Positions 9,101 through 17,822 are shown, counted from the stretch's first letter. The stretch: 50,241 nucleotides of DNA from Flavobacteriaceae bacterium (GCA_030830005.1 JAURNV010000015.1:1-50241), one strand, 5' to 3'. A program made the numbers and translations. The notes: generated from the sequence alone by a model not told the origin.

Positions 9101-9709
9101 GGATTAGGGTCCATATATTGGCATATGGTTTCAAAACTTCTTTTAGCTGTATATGAAATAACGCGTGATGCTATAGAGGCTAAAGAAAGCCCCGTATTGA
9201 TTGGGAAATTATTTGATCACTATTTTGAAATTATTGCCGGTATTGGCGCACATAAATCACCCGAACTGTATGGAGCATTCCCAACAGACCCCTATTCTCA
9301 TACGCCAGGGGGTAAGGGTGCCCAACAACCCGGAATGACAGGACAAGTTAAAGAAGATATTTTGAGTCGTTTTGGAGAACTTGGAATTCGAGTTAGTGAT
9401 GGTGTCATTGGCTTTGACCCCACCATTTTACGCAGTGAAGAGTTTCTAACAACACCACAAACATTTCATTATGTGGATGTTGTTGGAGAAGAAAGTGCAA
9501 TTTCACTTGAAATAGACAGCTTGGCGTTTACATATTGTCAAGTGCCTATAATTTATAAAAAATCAAAAATAGCGAGCATAGAAGTTGTCTATCAGTCCGG
9601 AGAAAAGAAAACGTTTTCTGGCAACCAACTCGATGTATCGATTAGTACGAACCTCTTTCAAAGAAACAATACCATAAATAAAATTATCGTTTCCGTTTTG
9701 AAAGATTAA
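6179..9709 (+). CDS. GH149-type beta-1,3-glucan/oligosaccharide phosphorylase (cytoplasmic)
   Basis: A protein of about 1176 residues without a signal peptide or membrane segment. The middle carries PEWNDANNALVG, whose Asp (residue 678 from this start) matches the general acid of the GH94/GH149/GH161 phosphorylases. Near the C-terminus, GKGAQQPGMTGQVKEDIL and FGELGIRVSDG match their phosphate/sugar-binding region. Length and PUL context fit GH149, which phosphorolyses beta-1,3-glucooligosaccharides to glucose-1-phosphate; GH161 is the main alternative. A cytoplasmic phosphorylase implies that oligosaccharides are imported intact, in agreement with the MFS transporter and soluble GH17 encoded downstream. 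The start is uncertain: ATG 6179 gives the longest sensible frame, while ATG 6215 (MNIETLNF) has a slightly better purine-rich stretch ahead of it. Family assignment is from recognised motifs. Confidence 0.82.
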   Translation: MLLSEINTESSHMNIETLNFKATMNSDDAIYFGAQRNQISNKEVQGQEVNLNGETFYKISNVDSMRSFFMSIVSNSNHWMFISSRGSLSAGRKDSNNALFPYYTDDKISESAETTGSKSIFIVATAERKYLWEPFSERQNGLYKLSRNLYKNTFGNKIIFEEINHDLNITYSYEWNSSDKYGFVRKSNLTNNGVEVLSIKVLDGIQNILPFGVEQALQNSSSNLVDAYKKCELEEDTGVGIYSLSAIIVDKAEPSEALKANVVWSLGLDNPKRLISSLQLDAFRRGHDITQEVDVRAEKGAYFLSDEITLPEDSTQSWMIVANVNQTISDIIKIKEDLLYNSAFKNLVLQDVEKGSNHLVALVGAADGLQMTNDRLRNIRHFSNTMFNIMRGGIFDNNYQIEKSDFIQYIENANRKVYRSKQSILNKLPEQFDVSVLKEIAATDDNPNFKRLCFEYLPLKFSRRHGDPSRPWNRFSINTRTEDGQKILDYEGNWRDIFQNWEALAHSYPEFIEGMIHKFLNATTFDGYNPYRVTKGGFDWETIEPDNPWSYIGYWGDHQIIYLLKFLEFIENYYPEKLATYFGQDLFVYANVPYRIKPYKDILKDPKNTIDFDHENEERIQFKREEIGVDGALLRDNTVFIYKVNFIEKILATVLAKMSNFIPEGGIWMNTQRPEWNDANNALVGNGVSMVTLYYLRRFLRFFETVIINSNESEVLISKELKEFFYQIKDALKQHSSLLNGSISDKDRKAVMDALGEAGSVYRNTIYDNHFSGDKETISKEDLISFISVSSSFLEHSILANKRKDNLYHAYNLMTINGDNTVSISHLPEMLEGQVAVLSSGYLSAQENLDVLEGLKSSSLFRPDQYSYVLYPNKDLPRFLNKNTIAKEKVESSPLLKALVANGNKQILSKDARGEYHFNGNFNNVNSLHAALHALPKEYSKLVSSETAYVEHVFEQIFDHKSFTGRSGTFYGYEGLGSIYWHMVSKLLLAVYEITRDAIEAKESPVLIGKLFDHYFEIIAGIGAHKSPELYGAFPTDPYSHTPGGKGAQQPGMTGQVKEDILSRFGELGIRVSDGVIGFDPTILRSEEFLTTPQTFHYVDVVGEESAISLEIDSLAFTYCQVPIIYKKSKIASIEVVYQSGEKKTFSGNQLDVSISTNLFQRNNTINKIIVSVLKD

Positions 9710-9756
9710 TGTTAACATAAAGAAATCAACTCTAGATTTTGATTTCGCCAAACAGT

Positions 9757-11031
9757 ATGTATACTTTGAAAAATATCGGTTTTTATGGATTTTTCATTAC
9801 CCTCTTTTGGCTTTCAACTTCTTGTAACACCCAGCATGACGGAATGAAAACAAAAACTGCTGCAGAAATATTAGGGCATCCCAATTATCCTGCTATATCG
9901 TATGGCGGTTACAGAAAAACCACTCGTGATATTCAACCGACCCTTGCTGAAATAAAAGATGATTTAAAAATTCTTCATGCATTAGGGTTTCGTATCATAA
10001 GAACCTATAATGTGCATTTGCCTCAGGCAGCAAATATCCTTAAAGCCATAACTGAATTAAAGGATCAAAATCCTGATTTTGAAATGTATGTAATGTTAGG
10101 TGCTTGGATAGACTGTCTTAATGCATGGACTGAAAAAGTAGTAAATCACAACGTAGAAAGTCCAAGGAATGAGGTTGAAATTGCGCGTGCAGTTGAACTT
10201 GCAAACCAATACCCGGACATTGTAAAAATTATTGCTGTTGGCAATGAAGCAATGGTTAGATGGGCTGCAAGTTATTATGTTCAGCCGTATATTATTCTAA
10301 AGTGGGTTACTCACCTACAATCATTAAAGCAAGAAGGTAAGTTGCCCAAAACACTTTGGGTTACGAGCTCAGATGATTTTGTTTCATGGGGGGGTGGCGA
10401 CAGTTCATACCATACCGAAGAATTAGCAAATATTATTAGGGAGGTCGATTATGTTTCTATGCACACCTACCCATTTCACAATACACACTACAACCCAGAA
10501 TTTTGGGGAATTACGCCTGAAGAGTCGTTTAACAAGTCTCATCGCGAACTCATAGACGAGGCCATGATTCGAAGCAGAGATTTTGCCATTACACAATACA
10601 ATGCTGTAAAAAAACACTTGTTAAGCCTCGGAATTGACAAGCCGATTCATATTGGTGAAACGGGCTGGGCTACGTTTTCAAATGGGTATTATGGGCGTAA
10701 GGGCTCCCATGCTGCAGACCAGTATAAGCAAGCACATTATTATAAGCTTATGAGTGAATGGACAAAAGAAAATGGGATTTCCTGCTTTTATTTTGAAGCT
10801 TTTGATGAACCTTGGAAAGATGCAACTAACCCAAAAGGATCAGAAAACCATTTTGGACTTATTACTGTTGACGGAAAGGCCAAGTATGCCCTTTGGAATG
10901 AAGTTGATAAAGGCACTTTCAAGGGACTAACTCGTAATGGCAACCCAATCAGTAAAACATATAAAGGAAACAGGGAGAATTTATTTATATCTGTTATTCC
11001 CCCAAGTATTATCGATTACAACCTTAATTAA
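9757..11031 (+). CDS. GH17-family beta-1,3-glucanase/glucanosyltransferase lipoprotein
   Basis: This 424-residue protein starts at ATG 9757, which opens a lipoprotein signal ending LSTSC (Cys23); the in-frame TTG at 9739 would only add six residues. The TIM barrel shows the GH17 hallmarks: ISYGGYR near the first strand, VGNEAMVR with acid/base E164, SMHTYPF, and GETGWATF with nucleophile E301, followed by FYFEAFDEPWK. It is longer than the two cytoplasmic GH17 copies downstream and diverges from them, so it is not a recent duplicate. Periplasmic or surface location and the GH16, GH30 and GH3 neighbours suggest it trims or remodels laminarin oligosaccharides. GH17 members in bacteria can be hydrolases or transglycosylases, and the sequence does not decide between these. 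Confidence 0.88.
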   Translation: MYTLKNIGFYGFFITLFWLSTSCNTQHDGMKTKTAAEILGHPNYPAISYGGYRKTTRDIQPTLAEIKDDLKILHALGFRIIRTYNVHLPQAANILKAITELKDQNPDFEMYVMLGAWIDCLNAWTEKVVNHNVESPRNEVEIARAVELANQYPDIVKIIAVGNEAMVRWAASYYVQPYIILKWVTHLQSLKQEGKLPKTLWVTSSDDFVSWGGGDSSYHTEELANIIREVDYVSMHTYPFHNTHYNPEFWGITPEESFNKSHRELIDEAMIRSRDFAITQYNAVKKHLLSLGIDKPIHIGETGWATFSNGYYGRKGSHAADQYKQAHYYKLMSEWTKENGISCFYFEAFDEPWKDATNPKGSENHFGLITVDGKAKYALWNEVDKGTFKGLTRNGNPISKTYKGNRENLFISVIPPSIIDYNLN

Positions 11032-11034
11032 ATC

Positions 11035-12519
11035 ATGAAACGCACTACTCATATAATTGGATTAACACTTGCTCTCATGGGGACTTCTTGCACAAACAAA
11101 CAGTTGACAGTGGAGGTTTACGAGACCTCTGAAAGCGGAAACAGCCTTACACAAGTTAACGATTTTCAGACTGTTGAAGGGGGATCAACTATTACGCTCA
11201 ATCCATCAAAAGAACTGCAAACCATTACGGGCTTTGGAGGGGCATTTACGGAATCTTCGGCCTATCTACTTAATCAAGTTAGTAAAGAAAACAGAGATCG
11301 AATTTTAAAGGCCTATTTTTCAAATGAGGGGGCTCAATACTCACTCACGCGCACACACATGAATTCTTGTGATTTCTCGCTAAATAACTATTCCTATACA
11401 CCGGTTGCAGGAGACGTAGATTTGGAGCATTTTTCTATTGATGAAGATAGAGAAGATTTGATTCCAATGATTAAAGATGCAATGGGCTTTTCTGAGGAAG
11501 GATTTCGATTATTTGCTTCTCCTTGGACAGCAGCTCCCTGGATGAAAGATAATAAGAAATGGGTTGGAGGAAAATTATTGCCCAAATATTACGAAACTTG
11601 GGCATTGTTCTTTTCAAAGTACGTAGACGCATATAAGGCTGAAGGAATTGATATTTGGGGATTTACTGTTGAAAACGAACCTCATGGAAATGGTGAAAAT
11701 TGGGAGAGTATGCACTACTCACCTGAAGAAATGACCCATTTTGTTCAGCACTTTTTAGGACCAAAACTGGAAGCTAACGGAAAAGGAGATCTTGTTATTC
11801 TAGGCTATGACCAAAACCGCGAGGGTTTAAGAGAATGGGTAGATGTAATGTTTAAAGACGAAGAATCATCAAAATATTACGATGGTACAGCAGTACATTG
11901 GTATGAAAGCACCTATGATTATTTTCCTGACGAGCTGCAATACGCCCATGAAAAAGCTCCGGATAAATACCTTATCCAAACAGAGGCTTGTGTAGATGCT
12001 GAAGTGCCTGTTTGGCAAGATGACAAATGGTATTGGAAAAAAGAAGCAACAGACTGGGGCTATGACTGGCGTGAAGCATCAAAAAAATATTTACACCCTA
12101 AATATGCACCTGCAAATCGGTATGCCCGAGACATTATCGGATGCCTTAATAATTGGGTTGATGGTTGGGTAGACTGGAATATGGTATTAGATGTTAAAGG
12201 CGGTCCTAATTGGGCAAACAACTGGTGTATCGCCCCCGTAATTGTAGATACAGAAAAGGATGAAGTTTACTTTACTCCTTTGTATTACATCATGGCGCAT
12301 TTTAGTAAATACATACGTCCTGGAGCTGTAATTATTGACACTCAGAAAACAGATGATGAACTAATGGTTACTGCCGCTAAAAACCCCGATGGATCTATCG
12401 CCGTGGTGGTCTTTAATGAAGGTGCTTCTTTGAAAAGTTTCGATTTAGTGCTGAATAACGCTTCTAAAAAGGTAACGATTAGTCCACAAGCCATCCAAAC
12501 CGTCTTAATTAACAACTAA
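11035..12519 (+). CDS. GH30 beta-glucosidase/beta-1,6-glucanase lipoprotein
   Basis: A 494-residue protein starting three bases after the GH17 stop, so probably co-translated with it. The lipoprotein signal ends GTSC (Cys19). The GH30 core shows TGFGGAFTESSAY at the start of the barrel, the acid/base in TVENEPHGNG (E215), the nucleophile in IQTEACVDAE (E317), and a C-terminal side beta-domain (residues about 430-494) as usual for subfamily 1. GH30_1 enzymes in laminarin PULs remove beta-1,6-linked glucose branches, which would clear the main chain for GH16 and GH17. That role is inferred from family and context. No frameshift or missing key residue was seen. Confidence 0.88.
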   Translation: MKRTTHIIGLTLALMGTSCTNKQLTVEVYETSESGNSLTQVNDFQTVEGGSTITLNPSKELQTITGFGGAFTESSAYLLNQVSKENRDRILKAYFSNEGAQYSLTRTHMNSCDFSLNNYSYTPVAGDVDLEHFSIDEDREDLIPMIKDAMGFSEEGFRLFASPWTAAPWMKDNKKWVGGKLLPKYYETWALFFSKYVDAYKAEGIDIWGFTVENEPHGNGENWESMHYSPEEMTHFVQHFLGPKLEANGKGDLVILGYDQNREGLREWVDVMFKDEESSKYYDGTAVHWYESTYDYFPDELQYAHEKAPDKYLIQTEACVDAEVPVWQDDKWYWKKEATDWGYDWREASKKYLHPKYAPANRYARDIIGCLNNWVDGWVDWNMVLDVKGGPNWANNWCIAPVIVDTEKDEVYFTPLYYIMAHFSKYIRPGAVIIDTQKTDDELMVTAAKNPDGSIAVVVFNEGASLKSFDLVLNNASKKVTISPQAIQTVLINN

Positions 12520-12530
12520 ATCAAACAAAC

Positions 12531-14881
12531 ATGAATGCTCAATCGTTGACATTACCTAAAGTTCCCCTAACTCAAAAGATTGCTTTTGGCGTGGGGATGT
12601 TTGCAAACCAAATGTTTCCTGCAATTTTGGGCATTTTCATGGTGGTTTTAGTTCAAGATTTAGGCTTTCCTGGTTGGATGTGGTCTCTAATTTATTTTTT
12701 TCCTAGAATATTTGATTCTGTTACTGACCCGATAATGGGATTTATTTCAGATAATACAAAATCTAAATGGGGACGACGTAGGCAGTATGTCTTGGTTGGA
12801 GGTGTAATTATGGGCGTTGCCTATATATTTATGTGGCAGCTCTTTAAAGAAAACTCATTAGAATTTAATTTCTGGTACTTCTTTCTCTGGTCTTTAGTTT
12901 TTTATTTAGGGCTTACATTTTTTAGCGTGCCTTACGTAGCCATGGGGTACGAAATGAGTGATGATTTTCACGAGCGCACTAATATAATGGCAATTGCTCA
13001 ATGGATTGGTCAATGGGCTTGGGTTATTGCGCCATGGTTTTGGGTTATAATGTATGACCCCGAATGGTTTCCCTCAGCTGAAGTTGCAGTTAGAGAACTG
13101 GCTGTATGGGTTGCTATTCCATGTGCCCTTTGTGCTATTGTTCCAGCACTATTTATTGACAGTAAATCAACGCTTAATGAAGATTACGAGCCCTTAAACA
13201 GGGCTAACATTGGAAAAAGCCTAATAAAGATTTACTATAGTTTTATTGAGGCATTTAAAATTAAAGAATTCAGGAAATTATGTGCTGCTACGTTTTTAAT
13301 TTTTAATGCTTTTAACACGGTTGCTGCGCTTACGTTTTTTGTAATCGTTTTCAAACTCTTTAACGGAGATGCTGGTGCCAGTGGTATTTGGGTTTCTCTT
13401 TTTGGTTGTTTGGGCGCATTGGGAACTACGTTTATTGTTATCCCTATTGTTACATGGATGTCTAAGTCTCTTGGAAAAAAGAAAGCTTTTTTAATTTCTC
13501 AAGGTATTTCCGTTTTAGGCTATTTACTGTTATGGTTTTTGTTTGTTCCCGGAAAACCCTGGATGTACATCATAGCCCTTCCATTTTTTTCATTTGGTAT
13601 AGGGAGTTTGTTTACCATTATGATGTCTATGACCGCAGACGTTATAGATATCGATGAATTAAATTCTGGGTTAAGAAGAGAAGGAATTTTTGGCGCCATC
13701 TATTGGTGGATGGTTAAAGTGGGCTTTGCTATAGCAGGAGCCTTAAGCGGTGTTATTATTGGTATTGTTGGATTCACCCCAGAGTTAACCACTTTAGAGC
13801 AACAATCGGCTGTTGATGGACTGCATGCATTTTTCTGTTTCTTTCCGCTTGCAGGCACACTTTTAGCCATGTATATCATGCGTAATTATGGTGTTGATGA
13901 GAAACGTGCTAATAAGATTAGAGAACAACTAAAAGCTAGAAAGGCAGAACCCAAAAACCTATCGTATCAGCAAATGCAAGGCCATCTTTCTTCTTTGACA
14001 GGCAAAAGCTTTACTTCAAGACTTCGTTCAGACATTGATTTTTCTTCACACACCAAATCAAAACAAATTGCGCTTTTTGCCAATACCTTAAACAAGGGAT
14101 TATACGGCATATGCTTTAGCCCGTATCGTGAGCACCAAGATGTATATGACATCTTATCTGAAGATCAAATCATGGAACGCATGGATATTATTGCGCCATA
14201 TTCTGAATGGGTTAGATCGTTTTCATGTACTGGGGGAAATGAGCATATTCCAAAAATAGCTAAATCAAAAAAGCTAAAGACTATGGTTGGTGCATGGATT
14301 GGCAACGACAAACACGAAAATGATAAGGAAATCAAGGCACTTATTGATCTTGCCAAAAAAGGGTTGGTAGATGTTGCTGTAGTGGGCAATGAAGCCTTAA
14401 TGCGCGGCGATTTAAAAGAGCAAAATGTTATTGATTATTTGGATGAAGTTAAAGCAGCTATTCCTGACATAAAGGTTGGGTATGTTGATGCGTATTATCA
14501 GTTTATTCAACGTCCCAAACTAGTAGCCGCATGTGATATAATCCTTATCAATTGTTACCCTTTTGGGAAGGTAGTCACATTGAATTTGCTACATCTAATT
14601 TAAATGAAATGTATCAAGCAACTAAAAATATTGCCAAAGACAAACCCGTTATCATTTCCGAAACAGGTTGGCCTAACCTAGGGGATAATGTTGGTAAATC
14701 AACGCCATCTCACCAGAATGCTATGGAGTATTTTGTTAATGTAAATAGATGGGCTGAATTGGAGAAAGTGCCACTATTCTATTTTTCTTCTTTTGATGAA
14801 TCATGGAAAGTACATCATGAGGGAGATTTAGGCGCACGATGGGGAATTTGGGATAAAAACGAAAAACTTAAATACGAATAA
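12531..14881 (+). CDS. MFS (GPH-type) sugar transporter fused to a C-terminal GH17 domain, interrupted by a -1 frame change at 14564
   Basis: Residues 1 to about 455 form a 12-segment GPH/MelB-like transporter, with the motif RIFDSVTDPIMGFISD (D62 region) and GRRRQY. After a charged linker (about 455-505) comes a GH17 TIM barrel with VGNEALM (acid/base E621). The zero frame ends at a TAA at 14601-14603 (690 residues), just after NCYPF, so it lacks the nucleophile. Reading one base back at CCCTTTT (14558-14564) restores NCYPFWEG, then ISETGWP (nucleophile about E711) and FYFSSFDESWK, giving 783 residues and stopping at 14881. The neighbouring GH17 has the same NCYPFWEG junction, which fixes the expected frame. 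Both termini of a 12-TM transporter are normally cytoplasmic, so the hydrolase would face incoming oligosaccharides. The break may be an assembly indel, a real mutation or recoding. No strong downstream stimulatory hairpin was found. Confidence 0.8.
14558..14564 (+). other. CCCTTTT slippery-type heptamer at the frame change
   Basis: In the zero frame the site reads C CCT TTT, matching the X XXY YYZ pattern for a -1 slip. After the slip the next codons encode WEG, exactly the residues found at this place in the paralogue at 14884. The same result follows from the loss of one T from a five-T run, so the heptamer alone does not prove recoding. Confidence 0.6.
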
Positions 14882-14883
14882 AA

Positions 14884-15795
14884 ATGTCATACAGAGAAGG
14901 TGTAGAATTTAATTTAGAAGAATTAGAGTACAAATCCTATCAAGGAGTAAATTTTGACAAGCATACTGATAATGACTTAAAGAAGGCTTGGAGAAATACA
15001 CTGAATTCAGGCATGCATGGAATTTGTTTCAGTATGTATGAAGATGGTCAACAACCCGGAGACACCATAACAGTAGCTCAAGTGGAGCGCCGTGTTAAAA
15101 TCTTAAAGCCACATACCAAATGGATACGCTCCTTTTCTTGCATAGAGGGTAATGAGCACATACCTAAAGTAGCAAAAAAGCATGGCATTAAAACAATGGT
15201 AGGTGCATGGTTGGGCGATGATGCAAAAAAAAACGAACAGGAAATAAATGCGCTTATTGAACTTGCAAATGAAGGTTATGTAGACATCGCCGCTGTTGGT
15301 AATGAAGTGCTGTACCGTAAAGATTTAACATTAGAGGAACTACTTGCATTTATGAAGCAAGTTAGAGATGCTATTCCTGCGCATATTCCAATTGGTTATG
15401 TAGACGCTTACTACGAGTTTTCATCGCACCCAGAACTTGTTGAACATTCTGATGTAATTTTATCCAATTGCTATCCTTTTTGGGAAGGTTGCCCTGAAGA
15501 ATATGCGTTAAATCACATGCAAAGTATGTACGGTCAAGCAATGGATGCGGCTAGAGGTAAAAAAGTCATTATTACAGAGACAGGATGGCCAAGCAAAGGC
15601 GAGCCGCTTAAAGGATCTGTGCCCTCTGAGGAGCATGCCATGAAATACTTCATTAATACCCAATCTTGGTCTAAACAAGCAAATATTGAAGTGTTTTATT
15701 TTTCTTCTTTTGACGAATCTTGGAAAGTTGGCCCCGAAGGAGAAGTGGGCGCTTACTGGGGGCTTTGGGATAAAAATGAAAAAGTGAAGTTTTAA
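14884..15795 (+). CDS. Cytoplasmic stand-alone GH17-family glucanase
   Basis: A 303-residue protein with no signal peptide, starting two bases after the stop of the MFS-GH17 frame. It is a compact GH17 TIM barrel: SGMHGICFS, WIRSFSCIEGNEH, TMVGAWLG, AVGNEVLYR with acid/base E141, NCYPFWEG, and IITETGWPSKG with nucleophile E232, ending FDESWKVGPEGE and WGLWDKNEK. The C-terminal half of the upstream fusion is clearly its paralogue over its whole length, so the pair looks like a tandem duplication of which one copy became joined to the transporter. Without an export signal it should act on imported laminari-oligosaccharides, shortening them or transglycosylating them for the GH149 phosphorylase. 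Specificity is inferred. Confidence 0.87.
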   Translation: MSYREGVEFNLEELEYKSYQGVNFDKHTDNDLKKAWRNTLNSGMHGICFSMYEDGQQPGDTITVAQVERRVKILKPHTKWIRSFSCIEGNEHIPKVAKKHGIKTMVGAWLGDDAKKNEQEINALIELANEGYVDIAAVGNEVLYRKDLTLEELLAFMKQVRDAIPAHIPIGYVDAYYEFSSHPELVEHSDVILSNCYPFWEGCPEEYALNHMQSMYGQAMDAARGKKVIITETGWPSKGEPLKGSVPSEEHAMKYFINTQSWSKQANIEVFYFSSFDESWKVGPEGEVGAYWGLWDKNEKVKF

Positions 15796-15815
15796 ACCCA
15801 ACTAAATTTAAACCA

Positions 15816-17822
15816 ATGAATACTTACATTAACTCCCTTACATTAGTTGTTTTTGCTCTAATTATTAGTTGCGCTCCCAATGAAAACAAAAAGGGAATAG
15901 CCAAAAATATAGATGCGCTTATAAGTCAAATGACCTTAGCAGAAAAAGTGGGTCAAATGACGCAAATTGATGTGCGTTTATTGGATTCTCCTAGCGATAT
16001 TCAAAAATATCATATTGGATCAATACTTAGCGGAGGGGGTTCATCCCCTAAAACAAATGAACCAAAAGCATGGTTAGACATGGTTAATGGATTCCAGAAA
16101 ATAGCGATGAGTAATAGACTTGCTATCCCATTAATTTATGGAATTGATGCTGTACATGGACATAATAATGTTTTGGGAGCTACAGTCTTTCCGCATAACC
16201 TTGCCCTTGGCGCATCAAACGATGCAGACCTTGTATACCGCGTAAATAAAGCTACTGCTATTGAAGTTGCAGCTACTGGTATACACTGGACATTCTCACC
16301 TTGTATAACCATTCCACAAGATGCTAGATGGGGTCGATTTTACGAAGGTTTTGGACAAACTACAGCCATTGTAAATGGGTTAACAGAAGCTGCAGTTTTA
16401 GGGTATCAAGACAGGTTGGGGGAGATCCAAAATAAGCAGGTTGCTGCCTGTGCCAAACATTTTATTGGTGATGGTGCTACGGTATGGGGAACAGGGACTA
16501 GAGTTGACGGGGTTCACCGTTATGAGCTAGACCGAGGCGACGTGCAATTGGATGATGAAACCCTACGTGAAATTTACCTACCCCCGTACGTAACTGCCAT
16601 CAATGCAGATGTAAAAACTATTATGGCAAGTTTTAATAGTGTACGTGGAGAAAAATGTCACGGGAGTAAATACATCCTAACAGACTTACTCAAAGATGAA
16701 CTTGGCTTTGAAGGATTTGTTGTTTCAGACTGGGCAGGTATAGATGAAATTCCGGGAGATTATAAATCGGATGTTATAAACGGAGTAAATGCAGGAATTG
16801 ATATGGTTATGGTTCCTGGACTTATGGAAGGACAAAACCAACAGCATTATAAAGTTTTCATTCAATTTTTAATTGAAGCCGTAAACGAAGGCAGTGTTTC
16901 TATGGAACGTATTGATGATGCGGTACGTAGAATTTTAAAAGTAAAAATGGAGTTAGGTCTTTTTGACAACCCTTACAAAGATGATTCCCATCTTGAAGAA
17001 GTAGGTTCAGCAGCTCATCGTACTCTTGCTCGTGAAGCAGTGCAAAAATCTACAGTTTTATTAAAAAATGAGAGTGTTCTTCCCCTTGAAAAAACTACAT
17101 CGATTACTGTAGTTGGATCTGGAGCCAATAATCTTGGTGTTCAAAATGGGGGCTGGACTACAGAATGGCAAGGGTTTTTTACTCCAGACTTTGACTTTTT
17201 GGACTTAGATGCAGATGGTATTTTGACCTTGAACGAATATAATGACCAACTAAAAAAAATCTATGATGGTAAATATGATGAAGCCAGTTGGATGCGTCAT
17301 TTTAACGAAATAGATGCTGATAAAAATGGCAAGGCAGTCCGAGCAGATTTCGCTAATTTTATGAAAACCCGTGTGCTTCAACCCAATGGAACTACTATAT
17401 TAGAAGGGTTACGCCAAATTGCCCCTGAAGCACAAATTACATATAATCCTAATGCGAATGCCATCAAAAAAGGAGAGGTTGTCGTTGCAGTCATTGGAGA
17501 GTATCCTTACGCCGAGGGATTTGGGGATGATGCCGACTTGAGACTTAATAAATCCGATTTGGAAATATTATCACGTGTTTATGCTTCGGGGAATCCTGTA
17601 GTTGTTGTCTTGCTTTCTGGCCGACCGCTTATGGTTCATGAGCACCTACCCCAATGGAGTGCTTTTGTTGCTTCATTTTTGCCAGGTATGGCTGGTGAGG
17701 GCATTGCTGATGTGCTTTTTGGAAACACAACCCCACAAGCTAAACTTAGCTTTACATGGCCAACAAGCCCTAATGGGGAAGGGGAGTTGTTTGTTCAAGG
17801 CAGTGGAATGGAGTACAATTAA
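15816..17822 (+). CDS. GH3 beta-glucosidase/exo-glucanase lipoprotein with an inserted EF-hand pair
   Basis: A 668-residue lipoprotein (signal ends LIISC, Cys19). The N-terminal TIM barrel includes GIDAVHGHNN, ACAKHFIGDG and GFVVSDWAG with nucleophile D305. The alpha/beta sandwich contains NGGWTTEWQG (W447, W451) and GEYPYAEGFGD (predicted acid/base E567), as in barley ExoI-type exohydrolases; there is no C-terminal FnIII domain. Between W451 and the GTTILEGL segment lies an insertion of about 60 residues with two EF-hand loops: D463-L-D-A-D-G through E474 (canonical), and D500-A-D-K-N-G through D511. The insertion explains why the protein is longer than the roughly 600 residues of two-domain relatives. 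It likely releases glucose from beta-glucan ends and branches in the periplasm. It is the last gene of the enzyme run. Confidence 0.88.
   Translation: MNTYINSLTLVVFALIISCAPNENKKGIAKNIDALISQMTLAEKVGQMTQIDVRLLDSPSDIQKYHIGSILSGGGSSPKTNEPKAWLDMVNGFQKIAMSNRLAIPLIYGIDAVHGHNNVLGATVFPHNLALGASNDADLVYRVNKATAIEVAATGIHWTFSPCITIPQDARWGRFYEGFGQTTAIVNGLTEAAVLGYQDRLGEIQNKQVAACAKHFIGDGATVWGTGTRVDGVHRYELDRGDVQLDDETLREIYLPPYVTAINADVKTIMASFNSVRGEKCHGSKYILTDLLKDELGFEGFVVSDWAGIDEIPGDYKSDVINGVNAGIDMVMVPGLMEGQNQQHYKVFIQFLIEAVNEGSVSMERIDDAVRRILKVKMELGLFDNPYKDDSHLEEVGSAAHRTLAREAVQKSTVLLKNESVLPLEKTTSITVVGSGANNLGVQNGGWTTEWQGFFTPDFDFLDLDADGILTLNEYNDQLKKIYDGKYDEASWMRHFNEIDADKNGKAVRADFANFMKTRVLQPNGTTILEGLRQIAPEAQITYNPNANAIKKGEVVVAVIGEYPYAEGFGDDADLRLNKSDLEILSRVYASGNPVVVVLLSGRPLMVHEHLPQWSAFVASFLPGMAGEGIADVLFGNTTPQAKLSFTWPTSPNGEGELFVQGSGMEYN

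Noticed and set aside
14552-14881. Independent 109-residue protein with a GH17 C-terminal half
   Set aside because: It contains only the nucleophile half of a GH17 barrel, and its sequence continues that of the upstream frame; it is the frameshifted end of the MFS-GH17 gene.
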